NCBI RefSeq assembly: GCF_016734805.1
Contig: NZ_JAERQG010000001.1
Location: 1,178,001-1,242,000, forward strand
Direction: 5' to 3'
Source: Marivirga atlantica
GTDB lineage: Bacteria > Bacteroidota > Bacteroidia > Cytophagales > Cyclobacteriaceae
Length of the DNA stretch: 64,000 nucleotides
The notes below the pieces were generated by a model that saw nothing but the letters and a program-made list of their open reading frames with translations, searched no databases and was not told the DNA's origin. Position numbers and translations under genes: made by a program. Every line of letters begins with the position of its first letter. Positions within the stretch are counted from its first letter, which is position 1. Shown piece after piece: positions 36,890 through 45,015 of this stretch.

Positions 36890-37540
36890 TTATTTCCAGC
36901 CACTTTCTCCTTTTAAAGGAACAAAGCTGAAGTCAGTAAATACTTCTTTCTCAATCTTTTTATTACTAATTTTTGTAAGGCGTAACATTTTTTGCACCTC
37001 ATTATCTCCAACAGGAATGACCAATATGCCACCTTCCACTAGCTGACTAAGTAAAGCAGTAGGGACAGTTGGTGCTCCTGCTGTAACAATAATTTTATCA
37101 TAAGGAGCATGAGCCGCTAAACCCTTAGAACCATCACCATAAAAAAAGAATGGTGAGTAGCCTAGCTCTGGTAAAAACTCTTTCGTTTTTAAATAGAGCG
37201 GTTTTTGGTACTCAATGGTATAAACCTTAGCTCCTAAACTAACTAATACTGCCGCCTGATATCCGGAACCTGTTCCTATTTCCAAAATCTTATCTCCTGC
37301 TTTTACTTTTAAAAGCTCGGTCTGAAAAGCTACGGTAAAAGGTTGTGAAATGGTTTGCCCATGGCCGATGGGAAAGGCTTTATCTTGGTAGGCGTGTTCT
37401 AGAAATGCTTTTTCAAAGAATACATGACGAGGAATTTGTTCCATTACCTGCAATACAGATTGGTCCATTATGCCTTTTTCGCGCAGTTTCTGAATTAGTC
37501 TTCTGCGCATGCCCTTATGCTTATAGCTATCCTCCATCAT
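36890..37540 (-). CDS. pcm: Protein-L-isoaspartate O-methyltransferase
   Basis: Repairs isoaspartyl residues in aged proteins by SAM-dependent methylation. The 216-residue length is normal. Seen: the FPIGHGQTISQPF signature (about 56-68), SAM motif ILEIGTGSGYQAAVL, the VYTIEY motif with post-motif acidic residues, and DKIIVTAGAPTVPTALLSQL. The gene stands alone between divergent and same-strand neighbours, with a 62-base gap to the thioredoxin-like gene. Confidence 0.94.
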   Translation of the reverse strand: MMEDSYKHKGMRRRLIQKLREKGIMDQSVLQVMEQIPRHVFFEKAFLEHAYQDKAFPIGHGQTISQPFTVAFQTELLKVKAGDKILEIGTGSGYQAAVLVSLGAKVYTIEYQKPLYLKTKEFLPELGYSPFFFYGDGSKGLAAHAPYDKIIVTAGAPTVPTALLSQLVEGGILVIPVGDNEVQKMLRLTKISNKKIEKEVFTDFSFVPLKGESGWK

Positions 37541-37696
37541 AACTCAAACTTAATCAAATTATGCCTTTAGAAAAGAGAAAAAAAGAGTGGTTCGTGATTT
37601 TATACTTTTGCCAAAACTATTATGCCTTAAAGTTGTAGTTATGCTTCTTAAGGCAATTGTTAATCATTAAATTTACTTTTCTTCGTTGCGCTTTTT

Positions 37697-40258
37697 ATGA
37701 GATCATTTTTTTTCACTTTTCTTTTACTTTTCACCCTTTTGGAATCATCGAAAGCTCAGGATGCACTAAAGGCTTTAAAATATTTTGATGAAGGTGATAT
37801 TACAAAGGGCATTGAGAAACTAGAGAAAGGAATAGAAAAGGATACCGGGGCACCAGCGAATTATTTTGTTTTAGCACATCTATATAGTCTTCCTAGCTTT
37901 TATGCTGAATCAGTAGACTCTGCTCATTATTACATTCAAGTGGCCGACACGAGTTGGAATAATCTTAAGGTAAAGCTTAAGAAAAAATATGATCGGAAGG
38001 GGATGGATTCTCTTAAAATAGAACAGTTGTCCTTGAAAATTGATAGCCTAGCCTTTTCTCTGGCTGAAAGTAAAAATAGTGCGGCAGCCTTTAATCATTT
38101 TATTAAGGTTTATCCTGATTCAAGGCAATATAAAGATGCTATTCTTTTAAGAAATGAGTTGGCTTATAAAGAAGCCTTAAGCGTTAATACACCAGAGGCA
38201 CTTGCAGATTTTTTTAGGAATTACCCTGATGCTCCTCAGGCTAAAAAAGCCAGGGATGTGTTTGAGAATTTATATTATGAAGAGTTTACTGCCTCAAAAA
38301 GTAAGGAAGCCTATGAACAGTATATTTTACAAAGGCCAAATACCATTTTTGCGGAGGAAGCTGCACTAAACTTATTAAAGCTGGCAAGTACAAACATTAA
38401 TTTAAAGAAGTTAGCTGAATTCACACAGCAATTTAGTGATTACAAGGCGGCTCAATTAGCCTCAGACTATTACAATTTTGTAAAAAGTGAACAGTCGGGT
38501 AACCCGCTCTTAACCCACTATGAAGATTCTATTTATTATTTTTTTGATGTTAATCAGCAGGAGTTTCTGGACCTAAAGCTCAAAAATGTGATTCCTGACA
38601 GTTGCAAATGGATTACAAATGGATACATCGAAGTTCAGGCGGAAGATCAGCGTAGGTTATTGAATAAGAAAGGAGAGTTAATTCTGGATAAATCTTCCAA
38701 TTCTGAGAAATTAAGTTTCGGATGGATTAAATATCCAGAATCAAATTCATACCTCTTTAACATCAAGCATATCATCAATCATGAACTTTTAAATGACCAG
38801 GGATTGGAATTTAACATGCTGAATCCTTTTTATTATGCAAAGCAAGAAGCTAAGGGTTGGCAACTGTGTACTTTTACGGGAGAACCATTACTAAAAAGTT
38901 ATGTCGATTCCATCTGGTTTGAAAATGATATATTCTTTCTAAAAAAGGGTGAAAAGATAGCTATAACAAGGCAACAAAGCTTTGAAAAGAATTCACTAAC
39001 AGATTTACAGTCATTGGCCTTTCTTTATACAGACTATGCCTTTCTGGATGATTATATATGGTTAGCCTCAGACAATTTTGAGACTGTTTTAAACAAATCA
39101 GACCTTCAGATAATGCTTCCGTTGCAGTTTGCAACCATTACCAATAAAGGATCTTATTGGTTGGTTAGAGAAGAAGGTAATACTACTCTTTATAATAAAG
39201 AATTTACTAAGCTGATCGATGATAGGTTCCAACAAGTAGTGGTAAAGGATGAAACGGTTGCACTTGAAAAGGACAATAAGTGGGCCTTAGTCAATTGGAG
39301 TAAAAATCAATTTCCTTCCTTTGTTTACGACTCTGTTCGACTTTTTACGGATTGGTTGGCTTATGCTGAGAATGAGAAAGGAAGGCAGCTAATATTTGAA
39401 GACAGTATTACTGTTCAAATTGATGATGAGAGTAAATTTCAGCTATTGAATACCTATAATGAGGTCGTACTTCAAATGGATAAAGAAGTCCGGTTTTTAC
39501 AGGTGACTAATGAAAAGGGTTATTCCAGAATTTTTGATGGTGGTGGTAAACAGGTGTGGGAAGGAGAATACGTGGAGCTTAAAATTTTGACACCAGATTT
39601 AATTTATATAAAAAAGAAGAGAGAAGATTTACTGGTTGATTTAAACAAAGGTATTACCAAACTAGAAGGTGTTACAGCTGTGGGGAGCTATAATGAAGGA
39701 CTTATTCCTTTGTTAAAAGAAGGATTGTTTGGTGCATATTCCGTAAATCTTAAGCAAATAATTTCACCAGAGTCAGATGCCAGACTTCAAGTCTTTAATA
39801 AAGATTCGGTTTACATTTTTAAAGAAAGTGGAAAGCTTGGCTTATGTTCAAATTCAGACATAATAGTTGATGCTCAATTCAATAAGATCTTAAAATTGAA
39901 TGATAGAATGGCCTTCGTTGAAAATTCCAATAAATGGCAATTGATTAATATACTAACTCAAGATAGCTTGTCGGACAACCTTCAAACAGTTGAGGTTTTG
40001 AAAGTTAAGAATGAAAACTATTTTAAAATAAGAGAAGATAAAGGTTTTGGTATATTAAATAACAAGGCAGATTTGATCGTACCGGCTATTTTTAATTCAC
40101 TTACATTATATAATCACAAAGATCAGCTACTGTGGATAGCAGAAAGAAATCTTGAAGAACTCGACTATAAAGTGTTGGCCTACATTAATAAGGATGGGGA
40201 AATATTATTTAAACAAGGCTTTAGCTCTGAAGAGTTTCTTGTTAACAGCTGTGATTAA
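37697..40258 (+). CDS. Exported protein with TPR-like N-terminus and WG repeats
   Basis: An 853-residue secreted protein. A signal peptide (about 1-20) is followed by helical TPR-like segments to about 260: ALKALKYFDEGDITKGIEKLEKG, and later FIKVYPDSRQYKDA and FFRNYPDAPQAKKA, which repeat. The rest consists of WG-repeat-like strands (WALVNWSKNQF, GLFGAYSVN, KLGLCSNSDIIVDAQF, GFGILNNKADLIVPAIF) of about 40-50 residues each. Function unknown; WG-repeat proteins in this phylum are often surface or periplasmic scaffolds. No sorting domain is seen at the C-terminus. An 8-bp stem with a 17-base loop lies in its leader (37623-37655), with no assigned role. Confidence 0.75.
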   Translation: MRSFFFTFLLLFTLLESSKAQDALKALKYFDEGDITKGIEKLEKGIEKDTGAPANYFVLAHLYSLPSFYAESVDSAHYYIQVADTSWNNLKVKLKKKYDRKGMDSLKIEQLSLKIDSLAFSLAESKNSAAAFNHFIKVYPDSRQYKDAILLRNELAYKEALSVNTPEALADFFRNYPDAPQAKKARDVFENLYYEEFTASKSKEAYEQYILQRPNTIFAEEAALNLLKLASTNINLKKLAEFTQQFSDYKAAQLASDYYNFVKSEQSGNPLLTHYEDSIYYFFDVNQQEFLDLKLKNVIPDSCKWITNGYIEVQAEDQRRLLNKKGELILDKSSNSEKLSFGWIKYPESNSYLFNIKHIINHELLNDQGLEFNMLNPFYYAKQEAKGWQLCTFTGEPLLKSYVDSIWFENDIFFLKKGEKIAITRQQSFEKNSLTDLQSLAFLYTDYAFLDDYIWLASDNFETVLNKSDLQIMLPLQFATITNKGSYWLVREEGNTTLYNKEFTKLIDDRFQQVVVKDETVALEKDNKWALVNWSKNQFPSFVYDSVRLFTDWLAYAENEKGRQLIFEDSITVQIDDESKFQLLNTYNEVVLQMDKEVRFLQVTNEKGYSRIFDGGGKQVWEGEYVELKILTPDLIYIKKKREDLLVDLNKGITKLEGVTAVGSYNEGLIPLLKEGLFGAYSVNLKQIISPESDARLQVFNKDSVYIFKESGKLGLCSNSDIIVDAQFNKILKLNDRMAFVENSNKWQLINILTQDSLSDNLQTVEVLKVKNENYFKIREDKGFGILNNKADLIVPAIFNSLTLYNHKDQLLWIAERNLEELDYKVLAYINKDGEILFKQGFSSEEFLVNSCD

Positions 40259-40314
40259 TTCTTCAGATTTAACAATTAGAAAACATACCGAATTTTCATT
40301 TTTCTTTAAAAGCT

Positions 40315-40323
40315 TATCTTTGT
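40315..40323 (+). promoter_or_regulatory. -7 promoter element of the alkaline phosphatase-family gene
   Basis: TATCTTTGT matches TAnnTTTGY, 29 bases before the start at 40352. Only a weak T-rich -33 (TTTTC, 40293-40297) is visible. The position decides against an upstream GTG start at 40322, which falls in this element. Confidence 0.5.
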
Positions 40324-40351
40324 GGGCTGGAAAACCAAACCATCAAATTCT

Positions 40352-42016
40352 ATGCTTAGCTACCAATCATTTTTTAGACTGTCAGCTTTTTTAAGTGTTA
40401 TTTTAGTGTATTCATGTGTCCCTAAAAAAAAGGCAGATCACAAAGTGAAGCCTAAACTGGTAGTGGGTATAGTGGTAGATCAAATGCGACCAGATTACAT
40501 CAGCAGGTTTTCTGAGCATTTTACTGATGGCGGATTTAAAAGATTAGTAAAAGAAGGTTTTTATAATAGAAATACACATTACAATTATATCCCTACTTAT
40601 ACTGGCCCCGGTCATGCGTCCATTTATACGGGTACAACCCCGGCTACTCATGGTATTATAGCGAATGATTGGTATGATAGAGGCCTTGGCAGATATGTTT
40701 ACTGTGCTGAAGATACTTCTGTTAATTCAGTTGGTACTGATTCAGATGATGGAAAAATGTCACCACATAGATTGTTAAGCACAACTATTACTGATGAACT
40801 CATGCTAGCCACTAATTTTAAATCTAAGGTGGTTGGTATTTCTATTAAGGATAGAGGCTCAATACTTCCGGCAGGTCATACACCAACAGCTTCTTATTGG
40901 TTTGATGGTAAAAGCGGAAATTTTATTACCAGCACCTATTATACCAACGAGCTGCCTAACTGGGTAAGGGATTTTAATAACAGAAAACTAGCGGAGCAAT
41001 ATTTAAAAGGAAGTTGGGAATTAAGTATGTCAATGGAAAAATACACGGCTTCAACTGCTGATAATATGCCATATGAGCATGTGATTGATACGGTGAAAGG
41101 AGCTGTGTTTCCGTACGAGCTGAGCAAGTTATGGAATCCTGAGAGAGGATATAGCCTGATTAAAAGTACACCTTACGGGAACACCATCTTGACAGAATTA
41201 GCTAAATCAACTATCTCTTCAGAAGAAATGGGAAAAGATGAGATTACTGATTTCCTTGCCATGAGTTATTCATCATCGGACTATATAGGTCATGCTTTTG
41301 GTCCTCGTTCAATTGAGTTGGAAGATATGTATATTAAGCTTGATCAGGAGATTGAAGGCTTATTAAATTTTTTAGATAAAAACGTTGGTAAAGGAGCTTA
41401 TACCGTATTTCTTACTGCAGATCATGCTGCCGCAGAAGTGCCTCAATATTTAATGGATAAGGATATTCCTGCTGGTTACTTTGATAATAGAGCGTTAAGA
41501 AGCAAAGTTGAAGAAGTGTTAACTAAAAGGTTTGGGAAAGGTGAATGGATTGAAAGCTTCTCAAACGGTCAATTCTTTATTAATCATCAAACTGTTTTAG
41601 ATAGAAAGGTAGCACTTGAAGAGGTAATAGAAGCAACTATTCAAGAAGTACTTCAATTTAAGGGAGTGGCAGAAGCCTACAGTGCACTTGAAATTAGAGA
41701 AAATGAATTCACTCAGGGCATGAAGATGCGCTTACAGAATGGTTATAATTTTCAACGATCGGGAGATGTATTACTTACTTTAGAGCCTGGCTGGTTTGGA
41801 AAGGGAGGTAGTGCCACAACTCATGGTTCTGGTTACACATACGACACGCATGTTCCTCTTCTATGGTATGGAGCCGGCATTTCTTCAGGTGAATCTTTTG
41901 AGAGACAAAACATAACTGATATTGCTCCCACCTTGTCATTTATGCTTGATGTTAAGCTACCAAATGGAGCTATAGGTGAGCCAATCAAGGAAGTTCTTGG
42001 GGTGCATGATAATTAA
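40352..42016 (+). CDS. Alkaline phosphatase-superfamily lipoprotein (PafA-like)
   Basis: About 554 residues from the ATG at 40352, which gives a lipoprotein signal (SVILVYSC, Cys near residue 22); a GTG start ten codons earlier would lie in the promoter. The fold belongs to the nucleotide pyrophosphatase/PafA group: VGIVVDQMRPDYI (first metal Asp), then TGPGHASIYTGTTPATHGI with the Thr nucleophile, then SSSDYIGHAFGP and FLTADHAAAEVP with metal Asp and His residues. PafA-type enzymes are phosphate-irrepressible periplasmic phosphomonoesterases. Its stop overlaps the LysR gene's stop by 4 bases. Confidence 0.9.
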   Translation: MLSYQSFFRLSAFLSVILVYSCVPKKKADHKVKPKLVVGIVVDQMRPDYISRFSEHFTDGGFKRLVKEGFYNRNTHYNYIPTYTGPGHASIYTGTTPATHGIIANDWYDRGLGRYVYCAEDTSVNSVGTDSDDGKMSPHRLLSTTITDELMLATNFKSKVVGISIKDRGSILPAGHTPTASYWFDGKSGNFITSTYYTNELPNWVRDFNNRKLAEQYLKGSWELSMSMEKYTASTADNMPYEHVIDTVKGAVFPYELSKLWNPERGYSLIKSTPYGNTILTELAKSTISSEEMGKDEITDFLAMSYSSSDYIGHAFGPRSIELEDMYIKLDQEIEGLLNFLDKNVGKGAYTVFLTADHAAAEVPQYLMDKDIPAGYFDNRALRSKVEEVLTKRFGKGEWIESFSNGQFFINHQTVLDRKVALEEVIEATIQEVLQFKGVAEAYSALEIRENEFTQGMKMRLQNGYNFQRSGDVLLTLEPGWFGKGGSATTHGSGYTYDTHVPLLWYGAGISSGESFERQNITDIAPTLSFMLDVKLPNGAIGEPIKEVLGVHDN

Positions 42017-42906
42017 AATTTCATATACCATTTGAATTGCTCATCCAGTATTCTGGTTTTTTCTTTTCTTACGTAATCGAGAAAAGCCTGGGCTACTGGT
42101 GATAGTTTTTTCCCTTTAAGCCAAATCAAACGCCATTCTGTGCTAATGGGTAAGCCTTCTGATTCAATTATATAGAGCTGTTTGTTCAATAACTCATTTT
42201 TAATGCCTATTACAGGCATTATAGAATTGCCAAGTCCGGCAATTACGGCTTGCTTAACTGCTTCATTGGAAGTTAGCTCCAGCCGTTTGCGCTTACTGCC
42301 TTCGTGCGTAAGAAAATAGTTTTCCATAGCTGCTCGGGTGGCAGAGCCTTTTTCTCTATAAATTAAAGGTATATTGGCTGATCTGTTAGGTTGACTGCCT
42401 ATAAGAAAAAGTTTATTGGCAATGATAATTTCCTCTTCCACCTGCACGTTTTCGGGAACCACTGAAACAAGGGCGAGTTCTGTCTGATTATTTTTTAAAC
42501 TTTCCATCACCATAGTTTTATTGGTTACATCCAAAACAAGATCAACGGCAGTGTTCTGTTCAATAAATCCTGATAAAAAAAATGGAATAACATACTTTCC
42601 GGTTGAGGCTGAGAAGATTTTTAGTTTACCGGTAAGTAAACCTTTATAAGCCTGTGTTTTGTAATTAATATTTGCAATTTCCTGGATTATCTTTTCTGCA
42701 ATTAGAGCTATTTCCTCCCCAAACTCTGTAACATACAGTTGCCTTCCAATTACTTCGGTTAAGGGAATATCGAACTGATCTTGAAAGTTTTTAAGCTGAA
42801 TAGAAACCGCAGGCTGAGTCATAAAAAGCTCTTCTGCAGCCTTAGTTATGCTTTTTTTCTGGGTGACTTTTAGAAATATCTGAAGTTGGTTAATGGTATA
42901 ATTCAT
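42013..42906 (-). CDS. LysR family transcriptional regulator (probable DAB operon regulator)
   Basis: A 297-residue LysR regulator: an N-terminal winged HTH (residues 1-60, TQPAVSIQLKNFQDQF), then a periplasmic-binding-type effector domain. It is divergent from the 101-residue gene and dabB-dabA, sharing an 86-base intergenic region, the classic LysR layout. CbbR/CmpR-type LysR regulators commonly control inorganic-carbon genes; this protein's N-terminus resembles them. The likely effector is a carbon-limitation metabolite, but that is inference. Confidence 0.9.
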   Translation of the reverse strand: MNYTINQLQIFLKVTQKKSITKAAEELFMTQPAVSIQLKNFQDQFDIPLTEVIGRQLYVTEFGEEIALIAEKIIQEIANINYKTQAYKGLLTGKLKIFSASTGKYVIPFFLSGFIEQNTAVDLVLDVTNKTMVMESLKNNQTELALVSVVPENVQVEEEIIIANKLFLIGSQPNRSANIPLIYREKGSATRAAMENYFLTHEGSKRKRLELTSNEAVKQAVIAGLGNSIMPVIGIKNELLNKQLYIIESEGLPISTEWRLIWLKGKKLSPVAQAFLDYVRKEKTRILDEQFKWYMKF

Positions 42907-42915
42907 AAAATATAT

Positions 42916-42930
42916 TTATGATTCACATAA
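42916..42930. promoter_or_regulatory. Candidate LysR-binding site between the regulator and the DAB operon
   Basis: TTATG-ATTCA-CATAA is an interrupted palindrome containing a T-N11-A core, as expected of a LysR operator, 10 bases upstream of the lysR start. A second interrupted repeat, ATGAA (42950-42954) with TTCAT (42963-42967), lies between it and the operon start. Both sit in an AT-rich gap, so chance is not excluded. Confidence 0.45.
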
Positions 42931-42992
42931 TAAATATAAATAAAAATTTATGAACAGTATTATTCATTTTTGCCTTTATAAAATAAAATATA

Positions 42993-43298
42993 ATGGAAAC
43001 AGCATTTAATAGCGAATTAGAAAAGAACATCGAACAGAAGGTAAATCTTATCAAAGGAGAGTTCTCACCTTCAGAGGCGGAAGAAATTTTGTGTCATTTA
43101 ATTGATAAGAAAATCAACTTCCACAAAGTAAGAGACTTTAGCAGAGAAATAAGGTTCGGTATTAATGAGAATAGCTCATCGAATCGAATTGAAGAACTAC
43201 AAGAGGTAAGAGAACGAGTTTCCGACATCGTAAAAGAAGCTGAGCTAAGAGGTAAGTCAATGAAGATTAAGGCTAATATTGAAATAGAGCTTGTTTAG
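42993..43298 (+). CDS. Small hypothetical protein, first gene of the DAB operon
   Basis: A 101-residue cytoplasmic protein without a family I recognise. It is predicted all-alpha with a short beta end: EFSPSEAEEILCHLIDKKINFHK, then RVSDIVKEAELRGKSMKIKANIEIELV. Mixed charge with many Glu and Lys. It lies 86 bases from the divergent LysR regulator and 40 bases before dabB, so it is the leading gene of the DAB operon. Its position argues for a role linked to DAB, such as an assembly or regulatory factor, but no motif supports a specific one. Confidence 0.75.
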   Translation: METAFNSELEKNIEQKVNLIKGEFSPSEAEEILCHLIDKKINFHKVRDFSREIRFGINENSSSNRIEELQEVRERVSDIVKEAELRGKSMKIKANIEIELV

Positions 43299-43338
43299 GC
43301 AAACTTCATATCCTGATTTTCAACAAAAAACATAGCTC

Positions 43339-45006
43339 ATGACAAGTTCGAACCTACTTTATTTCATTTTACTATCACCACTATTCTTTTTAATAGTGGC
43401 TATGCTCTCTCGTTATCAAGTTGGCTTAAGGCCTCGTTTGGTTATTAAAGCAGCTAATCTGGCAACCATCTTTGGTATAATAGCAGCTGTTTTTGGTTCA
43501 GTACTGATGCTCAATTATGGCTCTTTACAAACAACTGATGCGGACAAATTCCTCCAGGTCGCCAATATAAGACTTGATGCTGTCAGCCTAATTATGTTTG
43601 GGATGATTGCTTTATTGAGCTTTGTTATTATTCGATATAGCAAAAACTATTTAGATGGTGACAAAAGACAAGGAGTATTTCTAGGTAGGTTGTCTGCGAC
43701 AATAGCATCTGTTCAACTTTTGGTGCTAGCAGGAAACTTGGCCATGCTTTTTGTTGCCTGGGTTTTCACCAGTATATGCTTAAGTAGTTTATTAACATTT
43801 TATGCTGACAGGCCAGTTGCACTAATAGCTGCTAAAAAGAAATTTATAATGGCGAGGTTGGCTGACGCTTCACTGCTGGTTGCTTGTATTCTTCTGTTTA
43901 TGGAATTTGATACGATCAATCTTGAGGCAATTTTTGTTGGAATTGGTGAGTTAACACCGGCCTTTTTAACAAATGGAAATTTAGGTTTGGTAGCTACCTT
44001 TTTGGTTATGGCTGCTATGCTGAAATCGGCTCAATTTCCTACTCATGCATGGTTAATTGAAGTAATGGAAACACCAACTCCTGTTTCGGCTATGTTACAT
44101 GCCGGTTTACTAAATGCCGGTCCTTTCCTTATTATTAGAATGGCTTATGTGATGGAAGCTACTCATGCGGCAAGTTCCTTACTGATTTTGGTAGGAGGGT
44201 TTACAGCTATTTTCGGCTCTGTAGTATTTATGACTCAAAGCTCTGTAAAAACAGCATTAAGTTATTCAAGTATTGCACATATGGGGTTCAGCTTAATGGT
44301 ATGTGGCATGGGTGCCTATGGTGCTGCTATGCTTCATCTTGTAGCTCATTCATTTTATAAATCGCACGCTTTCCTTTCTTCAGGAAGTGTTATAGATGCT
44401 TTAAAATCTTCTAAGGGCTTTAAACTTAATCCAAAGAAAAACATTCTTTCTGTAATTCTTAGTATTGTGTTAGCCTCTGGTATATATGCTGGTTTCGCTT
44501 ACATAAAGGATATAGACTTAGTAAATGAAATACCATTACTGGCTATTGGTCTTGTTATCCTATTAGGGATGACACGGATTTTCTCTTTAGCCTTTAATGG
44601 AAGCAATCTCCTCAGTTTTACTTCAAAGGCCGCTTTATTTGGTCTTCTAGTGGTGACCTCTTTCTTTGTTCTTGAAAGTGCTATGGCGGTGTTATTAACA
44701 GATGCTGTTCCTGAATTAGCTGCTTTAGCTACTTCTCAATATGTAATGATTGGTGGATTGACCACTGCTTTCGCCATAATTGTTTTCATACAGGTTTGCG
44801 ATCCTTTTATAAGCTCACGTCCTGCTTTTAAGGTGCTTTCAATACATTTAAAAAATGGTCTTTATATCAATGCACTATTTGATAGAATGATTGGTGCTTT
44901 CTATGTAAGACCAGAATCTATTGATTATAATGAAGCAATAAATTCGAAAATCACTTATCCTGAACTAACTAAAGCTACTCAAGAGGAAGCTACTTTAAAT
45001 CATTAA
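43339..45006 (+). CDS. dabB: DabB: cation antiporter-like subunit of the DAB inorganic-carbon transporter
   Basis: A 555-residue membrane protein of the NuoL/MrpA proton-conducting family with about 14 helices. The key transmembrane-acid and lysine pattern of the family is seen in KSAQFPTHAWLIEVMETPTPVSAMLHAGLLNAGPF and SYSSIAHMGFSLM, followed by HLVAHSFYKSHAFLSSG. In DAB systems DabB supplies the proton-driven motor for the cytoplasmic DabA. It begins 40 bases after the 101-residue gene and ends 9 bases before dabA. A lone NuoL paralogue would otherwise be hard to explain; the adjacent dabA settles the assignment. Confidence 0.92.
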   Translation: MTSSNLLYFILLSPLFFLIVAMLSRYQVGLRPRLVIKAANLATIFGIIAAVFGSVLMLNYGSLQTTDADKFLQVANIRLDAVSLIMFGMIALLSFVIIRYSKNYLDGDKRQGVFLGRLSATIASVQLLVLAGNLAMLFVAWVFTSICLSSLLTFYADRPVALIAAKKKFIMARLADASLLVACILLFMEFDTINLEAIFVGIGELTPAFLTNGNLGLVATFLVMAAMLKSAQFPTHAWLIEVMETPTPVSAMLHAGLLNAGPFLIIRMAYVMEATHAASSLLILVGGFTAIFGSVVFMTQSSVKTALSYSSIAHMGFSLMVCGMGAYGAAMLHLVAHSFYKSHAFLSSGSVIDALKSSKGFKLNPKKNILSVILSIVLASGIYAGFAYIKDIDLVNEIPLLAIGLVILLGMTRIFSLAFNGSNLLSFTSKAALFGLLVVTSFFVLESAMAVLLTDAVPELAALATSQYVMIGGLTTAFAIIVFIQVCDPFISSRPAFKVLSIHLKNGLYINALFDRMIGAFYVRPESIDYNEAINSKITYPELTKATQEEATLNH

Positions 45007-45015
45007 ACCAATCTC

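Noticed and set aside
37603-37655. Promoter and hairpin in the leader of the WG-repeat gene (TACTTTTGC then a TGCCTTAA stem)
   Set aside because: The -7 match is good but no -33 box is seen, and the 8-bp stem with a 17-base loop has no match to a riboswitch I know; kept only as a remark.
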